A DNA stretch of 64,000 nucleotides from assembly GCF_900105395.1 (NCBI RefSeq), contig NZ_LT629775.1, positions 7,653,501 through 7,717,500 of the forward strand, in the 5' to 3' direction. Position numbers and translations under genes: made by a program. A model generated the notes under the pieces. It was given only the letters and a program-made list of their open reading frames with translations. It ran no database searches and was not told the DNA's origin. The first letter of the stretch is position 1, and the number at the start of each line of letters is the position of its first letter. This DNA comes from Streptomyces sp. TLI_053 (GTDB lineage: Bacteria > Actinomycetota > Actinomycetes > Streptomycetales > Streptomycetaceae). Of this stretch, positions 57,201 to 64,000 are shown piece after piece.

Positions 57201-60200
57201 GGCGGCCCCGGCGCCGCGCCCGGACTCGCGCTCGAGCAGCTCTGGCAGGCCGTCACCCTGCTCGCCCTGCGGCTGTGGGAGAGCGGCCGCAGCTCCATCC
57301 CGCTGGACGAGATCGTCGACATCGCCGGCGTGCTCAGCGGCCTCGCCGAGAACCGGATGCCCACCCCCCAGGTCGCCCACGCCGTCGGCTCCGGCAGCCT
57401 GCTGGTCCGCTCCGACGAGGGCATGTTCCACTTCATCCACGGCTCGGTGGGGGAGTGGCTGGTCGCCCGCGCCGCCGCCGAGGCGCTGGCCCGCGAGGAC
57501 ACCACCCTGCTCGCCCGCGGCCCGCTCAGCCGGCTCGCGGTCGAGTTCCTCTGCGACCTGGCCGACCACCAGGCCTGCCAGCGGTGGGCCCGCTCCGTCC
57601 TGGACACCCCCGAGACCGCCACCGAGGCGGCCCGGCTCAACGCCGTCAAGGTGCTCGACCGGCTGCGCGTCCCCGCCCACACCGACCTGCGCGGCGCCAC
57701 CCTGGCCGGCGAGGACCTGTCGCACCGCGACCTGTCCGGCGTCGACCTGTTCGGCGCGGACCTGCGCGGCGCCCGGCTGCTCGGCGCCAACCTCTCCGGC
57801 GCGGACCTGCGCGGCGCCCGGCTGGCCGGCGCCCGCCTCGACTCCGCCGACCTCACCGGCGCGGACCTGCGCTTCGCCGATCTGCGCGGCGCCCGGCTGG
57901 TCCGCACCGACCTGCGCGGCGCCCGGCTGCGCGGCAGCCACTGGCAGCGGTCCGCGCTGATCTCCGCCGTCACCGACGAGGAGGTGCTTGCCGCTCCCGA
58001 ACTGCGCGCCGCCGCGATCGCCCCCGGACTCCCGGTCGAGGCCGGCTTCAGCCCCTCCGAGGTCGGCGTCCCCTACGGCTTCGACGTGCGCTCCACCCGG
58101 CTGCCCGAGCCGGTCGCCTTCAGCCGCGACGGCCACTTGCTCGCCGTCGGCTCCGAGGACGGCAGCGTGCTGATCTGCGACGCCGTCACCGGCATCGCCC
58201 TGCGCACGCTCAAGGACCACATCGGGCGGGTCTACTCGGTCAAGTTCGCCGACGACGTCCTCGCCACCGGCAGCGCCGACGGCACCGTCCGGCTCTGGGA
58301 CCCGGTCTCCGGCGAGTGCCGCCACCGCCTGGACGTGCACCCCGGCGGCGTCTGGCCGCTCTCGCTCGCCCGGGACGGACGGCTGGTCGCCACCGGCGAC
58401 CTGAACGGGGTGGTCACCCTCTGGGACACCGCCACCGGCGAGCCCCGGCACCGCCTGCCCGGCCACGCCGCGCCCGTCTACACGGCCGTGTTCAGCCCCG
58501 ACGGCACCCTGATCGTCACCGGCGACCAGCGCGGCGGCGGCCGGCTGTGGTCCACCGCGAACGGCCGCCGGCTCGCCGAACTCCCCGGCCACCGCGGCAC
58601 CCTCTACCGCTCCGCGTTCAGCCCGGACGGCACCCTGGTCGCCACCGCCGACGGCGGCCCCGACGACGGCACCGGCGGCACCGTCCGGATCTGGGAGGTC
58701 GCCTCCCGCCGGCTGCGCCACAGCATGCCCGGCCACGCCGGACGGATCTACACCCTCGCCTTCCACCCCGACGGCGACCTGCTCGCCAGCGGCGACACCG
58801 AGGGGCAGATCCGGCTCTGGAACCCGCTCGACGGCACCGCGGTCGGCCGCCCGGAGGACTCCACCGGCAAGATCTACCAGGTCACCTTCGACGAGGCCGG
58901 CACCCGGTTCGCGGCCAGCGACAGCGACGGCGGCGTCCGGGTCTGGCGGGTCGGTCCCGCCGACGGCACCGGCGGGGCCCGGGAGGTGACGCCGCTGCGC
59001 CGGCAGCCGCCCGAGCACCGGGGCTCGGTCTGGGCCTGCCGGTTCCGGCCCGGTTCCGGCCGGGGCGGCGCGGAGAGCGACCCGCTGCTGGTCACCGGCG
59101 CCAACGACGGCCGGGTCCGGCTCTGGGACCCGTCCTCGGGGCGCAGCCGCCAGCTGCTGCGCGGCCACGGCCGACGGATCGGATCGCTCACCTTCAGCGG
59201 TGACGGCACCCTGCTGGCGGCCGGCGGCAACGACGGCCGGGTCCGGCTCTGGGAGCCGTCCACCGGCCGCCGGCTGCGCGAACTCTCGGGCCGCAGCAGC
59301 CGGCTGGTCTCGGCCGTGTTCAGCCCGGAGGACGCGGTGCTGGCCACCGCCACCAACGACGGCGACCTGTGCCTGTGGAACGCCCGCACCGGCGAGTACC
59401 TGCGCGAGATGGACGTCGAGACCGAGCACGTCTGGGCGGAGGCGTTCAGCGCCGACGGCGTCCTGGTGGCCACCGCCAACGACGACGACACCGTCCGGAT
59501 CTGGTACCGGCGCACCGGCGCCCACCTCACCACGCTCCGCGAGCACCGCGGCCGGGTCCGCTCGATCGCGTTCAGCCCGGACGGGCGGCAGTTGCTGACC
59601 GGCTGCGACGACAGCCGGGTGCGGATCTCCGACGTCGACGCCGGCCGGGTGGTGGCCGAACTCGACGGCCACACCGACCGGGTGTACGCCGTCTCGCCGG
59701 CGGCCGACAGCACCTGGCTGGCCAGCGCCTCCTGGGACGGCACCGCGGTGATCTGGGTGGACCGGGCGGTCCGGCACCGGCTGACCGGCCACGTCGGCCG
59801 GCTGTGGACCGCCGCCGCCCACCCGCACCGCCCGCTGCTCGCCACCGCCGGCGACGACCGGGTGGTCCGGCTCTGGGACCCGCTCTCCGGCACCGAGGTG
59901 GCGGGCCTGCGCGGCCACACCGGCCGGATCCTCGCCGTCACGTTCAGCCCGGACGGCTCCCTGCTGGCCAGCGGCGGCGAGGACGGCACGATCCGGCTCT
60001 GGCGCGTCCCCGAGGAGGGCCGCCCCACCGCGCTCGCGACCCTGCTCGGCACCCCCGACGGCTGGGCCGCCCTGCTGCCCTCCGGCGCCTACAAGTGCGA
60101 GGGCGACGTCGCGGGCGAGTTCTGGCACGCCGTCGGCATGTGCCGCTTCGAACCGGGCGAGCTCGACTCCCACCTCCCCGGCGTCCACCGCCTCCCCCCG

Positions 60201-60215
60201 GACGCCCTGCTCTGA
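54249..60215 (+). CDS. TIR-NACHT-pentapeptide-WD40 giant signalling protein
   Basis: This is a 1988-residue cytoplasmic protein with domains in order. TIR (about 13-150) has FFISYS, QAWDFVPG and the putative catalytic Glu86 in RMEWQ. A metallophosphoesterase-like module (213-460) has eroded motifs. A segment (585-695) resembles the C-terminal half of Mrr-type restriction-endonuclease folds. NACHT has Walker A GDFGRGKT at 756-763, Walker B VVLLFDGFDEL near 826-836 and VTSRTQHF. Pentapeptide repeats (about 1145-1235, A-D-L-x-G units) follow. Fifteen WD40 blades (about 1290-1925) end in a conserved tail, RFEPGELD. It is likely an ATP-gated sensor that activates TIR NADase activity. No partner gene is adjacent. 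Confidence 0.88.
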   Translation: MGALDAIPGGPGPIDFFISYSPADERWAAWIAWTLEEAGYRAFLQAWDFVPGTNFVDFMDRGITESAAVIALLSRNYERSRYGRMEWQAALRADPDEPERRLVTVRIEDIPVDGLLATLTYIDLVGVTEPDRARGLLLTRVAQAMDGRARPELSPGYPGDGNGPATGTGAGTAQDLVPAPRPGGDSGRAGRRRPSARPEYPQAAGRAAGREAVSVLHLAGPAFGRGADPVDLQSALWGDLVELADAGAPAPELVVVTGDLTATGSPRECEQALTFLTGIRSLLGLEPHRVAVLPGGRDVSQAASRAYFATCEADELRPAAPYWPKWRHYSRLFQEFYQGLDVVFDSAQPWTLFPVPELGTVVAGLNSSMAWTHRPEDRYGWLGPEQAAWFAQALRPYENDGWLRIGAVRHPVAAPAAGPAGARTGGPAVGGPPAEGVEPLRDADRFTRLTAPRLHLLLHGPATDADGPARGPAARPLPPHLLATSAGELPVFGALAPGAHQLLRLTRDGLTRWPASAPVPGTAPVPGTASATGTASAPLRLTVPWRRAERAFPAPAPTPRSGPPQLEEPGAPADTDHETRALASPQEALLARVAEVCRTRHPGAQIRPVAGTTTQLFVTWAESGLVRQQRVAACVGTPTEQEVEEFVDAVHADGAGLDAELVHDGPPPSRELRDRARRRGVRLRSFLEFQGLLDLRGYVGAQTERLSTDSQYHPDLYLPQRYRDAERPGADEREGLVDELLRLLDSDHGRFVLLLGDFGRGKTFALRELARRLPAELPHLAPLFIELSALDKAHSLDGLVAAHLTEHGIDTLDLRAFRYMLRQGRVVLLFDGFDELVNRVSYERAADHLQVLLDAAVDNAKIVVTSRTQHFSSHEQVLTALGERVGLLPQRRLIAVQDFTPHQIRGYLGNRYGDEETAARRMRLLEGVPDLLALCRNPRLLSFVADLDHDRLRAVAGAGRALSAAGLYEEVFTSWLRFEERRGHGGPGAAPGLALEQLWQAVTLLALRLWESGRSSIPLDEIVDIAGVLSGLAENRMPTPQVAHAVGSGSLLVRSDEGMFHFIHGSVGEWLVARAAAEALAREDTTLLARGPLSRLAVEFLCDLADHQACQRWARSVLDTPETATEAARLNAVKVLDRLRVPAHTDLRGATLAGEDLSHRDLSGVDLFGADLRGARLLGANLSGADLRGARLAGARLDSADLTGADLRFADLRGARLVRTDLRGARLRGSHWQRSALISAVTDEEVLAAPELRAAAIAPGLPVEAGFSPSEVGVPYGFDVRSTRLPEPVAFSRDGHLLAVGSEDGSVLICDAVTGIALRTLKDHIGRVYSVKFADDVLATGSADGTVRLWDPVSGECRHRLDVHPGGVWPLSLARDGRLVATGDLNGVVTLWDTATGEPRHRLPGHAAPVYTAVFSPDGTLIVTGDQRGGGRLWSTANGRRLAELPGHRGTLYRSAFSPDGTLVATADGGPDDGTGGTVRIWEVASRRLRHSMPGHAGRIYTLAFHPDGDLLASGDTEGQIRLWNPLDGTAVGRPEDSTGKIYQVTFDEAGTRFAASDSDGGVRVWRVGPADGTGGAREVTPLRRQPPEHRGSVWACRFRPGSGRGGAESDPLLVTGANDGRVRLWDPSSGRSRQLLRGHGRRIGSLTFSGDGTLLAAGGNDGRVRLWEPSTGRRLRELSGRSSRLVSAVFSPEDAVLATATNDGDLCLWNARTGEYLREMDVETEHVWAEAFSADGVLVATANDDDTVRIWYRRTGAHLTTLREHRGRVRSIAFSPDGRQLLTGCDDSRVRISDVDAGRVVAELDGHTDRVYAVSPAADSTWLASASWDGTAVIWVDRAVRHRLTGHVGRLWTAAAHPHRPLLATAGDDRVVRLWDPLSGTEVAGLRGHTGRILAVTFSPDGSLLASGGEDGTIRLWRVPEEGRPTALATLLGTPDGWAALLPSGAYKCEGDVAGEFWHAVGMCRFEPGELDSHLPGVHRLPPDALL

Positions 60216-60233
60216 CCCGCCGAGGAGCATGAC

Positions 60234-60263
60234 GAAGGCCCCGCCGGTACCGGCGGGGCCTTC
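60234..60263. terminator. Terminator (30-nt perfect palindrome)
   Basis: GAAGGCCCCGCCGGT and its reverse complement, centred on GGTACC, lie between the convergent NACHT and collagenase genes. Confidence 0.83.
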
Positions 60264-60310
60264 GCGTGTTCAGCGGTTCACCCGGTGGTGCGGGCTCCTG
60301 CCGGTACTGC

Positions 60311-62637
60311 CTACTGGTACTGCACGGACAGGGTCGCGCCCGCGAAGTCCTGCTGGGCGGCGAGGCTGAAGTAGACCCAGCCGGCCGGGGGTTGGTGACG
60401 GTGAGGGTCTCGGCGTTGCCCGGGTTGGCGGACTTGGCGAGGGTGTTGCCGGTGGTGGCCCAGTTGGAGCCGCCGTAGAGGAGGTCGGCGTTGCCGGTGC
60501 CGCCGCTGCTGGTGATGGTCAGCGTCTTGACGCCGGCCGGCAGGTTGATGAAGTGGTAGCTGTAGTTGCCGGTGGCGGCGGCCAGGTTGTCGCGGCGGCA
60601 GTTGTTGTCGAACTGGCGGGTGTCCGCGATGGTGCACAGCGGGACGGTCGGGGTGACCGGGCCGGTCGGGGCCTCCGGCAGCGGGCCGCAGTCGTTGGTG
60701 GCGCAGGCGCCGAGCCAGTTGCTGAAGTCGGCGTCGTAGCGGGTGCCGATGGTGGTCTTCAGGATGGTGCGGGCGCCGTTCCAGTCACCGGTGCGGTACT
60801 TGGCGAGCACGGCGTCCATGTCGGCGCGGTGCTGCTGCAGCATGTAGCGGCTGGCCAGCCAGCCCCAGCGGTAGACCCGGTTGGAGTTCTCGTCGGCGTC
60901 GGCGGTCTGGTCGTAGACGGTGTCGAACAGCTCGCTGAGCTTGTAGGTCTTCTTGGCGGCCTCGGCGATCGCGTCGGCGTTGCGCACGTTGCGGTAACCG
61001 TAGGAGATGTTCTCGGCGATGCCCTCGACCCACCAGATGGTCGGGGTCACCATGCCGGCCTCGAAGTCGCCGTACATGTTGTACCGGCCGTCGAGGTAGT
61101 GGGTGTACTCGTGGTTGAGGTTCCAGATCTGGAACTCCGGACGGATCCAGGAGGCCTCGTGGGCGATGAAGCGGGCCTGGTTGCCGGGCACGGCCGGGTT
61201 GCCCTCCTCGTACATGCCGCCGTTGTCGACGTCGATGTCGTAGAAGGCCCAGGCGTACAGCGAGTACTGGTCGTAGTCGTCGAAGGCGACGACCTCGAGG
61301 TTGGTGTTCACGTCGCCGGGGATGGCGCCCTTGTCACCGATGATCTTGTGGAAGTAGGCATCCTGGTTGATCAGGCTGGTGCAGGTGGTCGCAAGCTGCC
61401 CGGGGGACATGTCCTGGGCCTTGATCTTCAGACCGTCGTTGCAGACCTTCTGGATCGGCAGGATGACCGGCATGAGGCGGGTGCTCAGGTCGCAGATGCC
61501 GAAGTCGGCGCAGTGGCCCTTGTCGAACTCACGGGTGGACCACGCCAGGTTCATGGTGATCGGGGCGGTCGGGCCGGTGTTCGGGTAGCGGTTGATCAGG
61601 TCCTTCATGATCGGCCGCAGCTGGGTCTTCAGCTCCGGGACCTGCAGCGCGTAGCCGAGGTAGCGGCCCATGTTGCTGACGATGTCGAAGCGGTTCAGCA
61701 GGGAGTCGTTACGGGTGATGAAGCCGGACCATGAGGTGAGGATGCTGGGGTCGGCGACGAGCGCGGCCTTCCAGCCCTTGCTGTCGTCCTTGGCGGCGAA
61801 GCCGTCCTTGAGGACCCACTCGAACTCGCTGACGGTCGCCGCCATCCGCTCCGGCCAGGTGCCGCTGTAGTTGTTCAGCAGCCACTTGAAGAAGCCGGCG
61901 TAGCGGCCGAGGGTGTCGGTCTGGCCGATCACCTTGACGACCTCGACCAGCAGCTCGCCGTTGGCGGTGGTGGCGTCCTTGCTGTGGTTGTTCGCGAAGA
62001 ACGCGTCCAGCGCGCCCTTGAGGGCGGCGGCCAGCGTCGGGCCGTAGCTGCCGACGGCGTTCGGGTTGGTCTCGTGCAGGTAGTAGCCGGCCCGCAGGAA
62101 GAGCACCAGCTGGCCGACGGCCGTGCTGTTGTCACCGGGGTAGGCCGGGGAGGCGTCGCGCAGCGCGTTGGCCACGGTCACCATGTTGGCCTCGCGGAAG
62201 GCGGTGCCCGCGGCGGCGGAGTCGAGGTTGAAGAGGCCGTACGTGCAGTCGACCCGTGGCAGGGCCTTGAGCTGCTGGACCAGCGAGCTGCCGGTGGCGT
62301 TGATCACGCCGGACAGGTCGGGGCAGGGGTCCGCCGCGGCGGCCGAGAAGCCCTTGGCGGCCTTGACCGGCGCGGTGACCGGGGCGGCCGGCGGGGCGTG
62401 CACCTCGTCGTTGTCCTGGGCGGAGATCTTGTAGGCGCTGGTGCTCTTGGCATCGGGCGACTTGGGGACCGGGATCGACCGCGGCGTGGCGGTGGTGGTG
62501 CTGGCGCCGGCCGGGGTGGTGACGCCGGTCGGGGCGGCCTGGGCCTGAGGGGCGAACAGGCCGAGGGCGATGAAGAAGGCCGCGCCGAGCGCAGGGAGCT
62601 TGCGCGCGTTGGCCGTGGATATCCGGGAGGGACGCAT
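60311..62637 (-). CDS. Secreted M9 collagenase, frameshifted near the C-terminus
   Basis: This is an exported zinc protease of about 775 residues. It has a Sec signal (1-34, cleavage near AQA-AP), an M9 N-terminal activator region, the catalytic HEYTH (His509, Glu510, His513) with the downstream Glu ligand in WWVEGIAEN, and a C-terminal PPC-type domain (YSYHFINLPAGVKTLTI). Five Gs at 60387-60391, where six would keep the frame, shift the reading. The natural end is WVYFSLAAQQDF...SVQYQ with stop at 60311. As written, translation instead runs on to 59944, antisense to the NACHT gene. Ribosome site GGAGG nine bases before the ATG. Confidence 0.82.
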
Positions 62638-62693
62638 CTGTGGGGGCCTCCGGGGCCGTTAGGGGCCGCGGCATGGGGGGCGCGGCCTCTCGA

Positions 62694-62718
62694 TGTGTGA
62701 CATGTAAAATGGCACACA
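62694..62718. promoter_or_regulatory. Inverted repeat in the collagenase promoter
   Basis: TGTGTG and CACACA are separated by 13 AT-rich bases, 57-81 bases before the collagenase start. The AT-rich centre reads TACATG on the minus strand, so it may be an operator over a -10 box. Confidence 0.45.
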
Positions 62719-62816
62719 CCTCCGGTCGTCGGGAAGATCCGGGGCCGAATTATCGTTCGCCGCAACCGAAACGTTGTCAGGGAGCCCCGAGCTGGGGCCT
62801 TTGTCCGGGTTGGGGC

Positions 62817-63908
62817 TCAGGAGGCGGGTGCTACCGGACGAGCCGCGACGGCCCGCGGGGTGAGCGCCGCGGCCTCCAGTGGCGCCGAGGGGTCGACCGA
62901 GAGGTCCGCCGGGGCCGGCTCCGCCCCGGCCCGCACCAGCAGGTCGCCGATCGCCGCCACCATCGCCCCGTTGTCGGTGCACAGCCGCAGCGGCGGCACC
63001 CGCAGGGTGATGCCGGCCGAGGCGCAGCGCCGCTCGGCAAGCTCCCGCACCCGCGAGTTGGCGGCCACCCCGCCGACCACCACCAGCGTGTCGATCCCGT
63101 GGTCCCGGCAGGCCCTGACGGCCTTGCGGGTCAGCACGTCGGCGATCGCCTCCTGGAGCGCGGCGGCCGCGTCCGGGACGTTCGGCTCGGTGCCGGCGGC
63201 CCGCTGTCCCTCCACCCAGCGCGCGGCGGCGGTCTTGAGGCCGGAGAAGGAGAAGGCGTACGGCGGGTCGTTCGGCCCGCTCAGGGGGCGCGGGAGCCGG
63301 ACGGCCCTGGGGTCGCCGTCGCGGGCGGCCCGGTCGATGGCGGGCCCGCCCGGGTAGGGCAGGCGCAGGATCCGGGCGACCTTGTCGAAGCACTCGCCGG
63401 CCGCGTCGTCCAGGGTGTCCCCGAGGTGGACGATCGGATCGCGCGCCAGATCGCGGACCAGCAGCAGCGAGGTGTGCCCGCCGGAGACGATCAGCACGAC
63501 GCACGGGTCCGGCAGTGGCCCGCCGTCGAGCGTGGCGGCGGCCACGTGCCCGGCCAGGTGGTGCACCCCGTACAGCGGGACGCCGAGCGAGAAGGAGTAC
63601 GCCTTGGCGGCCGCCACCCCGATCTGCAGCGCCCCGGCCAGGCCCGGACCGGTCGTCACCGCCACCGCGCCGACGTCGCCCAGGGTGAGCCCGGCCCGCC
63701 GCAGCGCCTCGTCGACCACCGGCGCCATCGCGTGCAGGTGCGCGCGGGCGGCGATCTCGGGGACCACGCCGCCGTAGCGGGCGTGCTCGTCCATCGAGGA
63801 CGCCACCGCCTGGCCGAGCAGCACGCCGTCGCGCACCAGCCCCGCGCCGGTCTCGTCGCAGGACGACTCGATCCCCAGGACCACCGGTGATCCGGCCACG
63901 CTGCTCAC
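62817..63908 (-). CDS. tsaD: tRNA N6-adenosine threonylcarbamoyltransferase TsaD
   Basis: This is a 363-residue essential cytoplasmic enzyme that, with TsaB/TsaE, installs threonylcarbamoyl on A37 of ANN-decoding tRNAs. It has VLGIESSCDETG at 10-21, the iron/zinc motif HHLAGH at 116-121, VSGGHTSL, FSGLKTA and VVGGVAANSRVRE. The length is full. The GTG start follows AATAAGG; an operator-like repeat lies immediately upstream. The usual upstream rimI/tsaB genes are not seen in the 92 bases available. Confidence 0.95.
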   Translation of the reverse strand: MSSVAGSPVVLGIESSCDETGAGLVRDGVLLGQAVASSMDEHARYGGVVPEIAARAHLHAMAPVVDEALRRAGLTLGDVGAVAVTTGPGLAGALQIGVAAAKAYSFSLGVPLYGVHHLAGHVAAATLDGGPLPDPCVVLIVSGGHTSLLLVRDLARDPIVHLGDTLDDAAGECFDKVARILRLPYPGGPAIDRAARDGDPRAVRLPRPLSGPNDPPYAFSFSGLKTAAARWVEGQRAAGTEPNVPDAAAALQEAIADVLTRKAVRACRDHGIDTLVVVGGVAANSRVRELAERRCASAGITLRVPPLRLCTDNGAMVAAIGDLLVRAGAEPAPADLSVDPSAPLEAAALTPRAVAARPVAPAS

Positions 63909-63913
63909 CCTTA

Positions 63914-63936
63914 TTGCTCGTAGTTCCTACCTGCAA
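63914..63936. promoter_or_regulatory. Interrupted palindrome before tsaD
   Basis: TTGC-N2-GTAG-N3-CTAC-N2-GCAA, a symmetric 23-bp site ending six bases from the tsaD start. GTTGCA also appears twice, 11 bases apart, just to the right (63931-63947). Confidence 0.5.
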
Positions 63937-64000
63937 CTATTGTGCAACAAGGATGGTGGCGAAGTTCTCCGGGGTGGGAGGAATACGCAGGAGCCGGTGC
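63937..64000 (-). CDS. Possible 3' end of an unidentified gene
   Basis: At the right edge a leftward frame reads HRLLRIPPTPENFATILVAQ and stops at TAG (63937-63939). The sequence looks protein-like (helix start PTPENFATIL), but only 20 codons are visible and the family cannot be named. It would end 28 bases before tsaD and is not the usual RimI C-terminus. Confidence 0.3.
   Translation of the reverse strand, partial: HRLLRIPPTPENFATILVAQ

Noticed and set aside
57680..60010. Dense internal repeats looking like a repeat array
   Set aside because: They are the coding repeats of pentapeptide and WD40 units, in frame, with no direct-repeat/spacer structure of a CRISPR array.
59944..60310. C-terminal continuation of the collagenase frame
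   Set aside because: Arg/Pro-rich antisense of the NACHT gene, entered only after the frameshift in the G run; it crosses the palindromic terminator.
1..64000. tRNA, rRNA or secondary-metabolite assembly-line genes
   Set aside because: None seen in either strand; no CCA-ended cloverleaf, rRNA motif, PKS or NRPS domain was recognised.

Overview
The window is very GC-rich DNA (G or C at almost every third codon position, frequent GTG and a few TTG starts, mostly TGA stops). Its gene families are typical of Streptomycetaceae: mycothiol- and F420-type enzymes, WhiB-era small regulators, DUF5997, an Rpf-type LysM transglycosylase, ricin-B secreted proteins and NACHT/WD40 giants. A Streptomyces or Kitasatospora chromosome is the best guess. 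Only tsaD at the right end is clearly a universal housekeeping gene; most of the rest is accessory, regulatory, transport or secreted-enzyme content. I saw no tRNA, rRNA, CRISPR array or complete insertion sequence.

Layout. 1-2.6 kb: the end of a RibD/DHFR-domain protein, acetyltransferases and small conserved proteins. 2.86-5.84 kb: a two-gene conflict-type unit, an EACC1-like protein overlapping a caspase-Hsp70 fusion. 5.96-9.2 kb: a CPBP membrane protease, an overlapping sensor kinase/response regulator pair and a PPOX enzyme behind a MerR-type promoter. 9.3-12.6 kb: a xylose/ribose-class ABC operon read leftward (binding protein, ATPase, permease). 12.8-14.5 kb: a DsbA-fold reductase and a membrane metal-dependent hydrolase. 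14.6-17.3 kb: a copper island with CsoR-like boxes, a tiny Cys-rich acidic peptide and a CopA P-type ATPase. 17.5-27.2 kb: an APC permease, an M64 peptidase, an AraC/GNAT operon, a Tat-exported metallo-beta-lactamase-fold hydrolase and a cupin. 27.4-33.5 kb: an Rpf-like lytic enzyme, a divergent DUF5997/LysR-effector-domain pair and a GntR-membrane protein operon. 33.6-39.3 kb: paaK behind a TetR-type operator, MarR/NmrA genes and an ArsR-MFS pair. 39.6-46.8 kb: galT-galK, an SDR, an XRE regulator and two broken genes. 47-52.9 kb: a zinc alcohol dehydrogenase, a ricin-lectin secreted protein and a cupin-like/inositol-phosphatase pair. 52.9-60.2 kb: an SLC13/ArsB-type permease divergent from a 1988-residue TIR-NACHT-pentapeptide-WD40 protein. 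60.3-64 kb: an M9 collagenase with a C-terminal frameshift, then tsaD.

The most notable content is the two NTP-dependent conflict-type loci, EACC1 with caspase-Hsp70 and the TIR-NACHT-WD40 giant. The giant also carries a metallophosphoesterase-like module with eroded metal motifs and a restriction-endonuclease-like segment. Four genes are interrupted (two in-frame TAG codons, two frameshifts), which means either real decay or residual sequencing error. Many regulators and small genes have a TAnnnT box about 6-7 nt before the start codon and no Shine-Dalgarno sequence, which points to leaderless transcripts. Domain names here come from reading motifs by eye and were not confirmed by any search.
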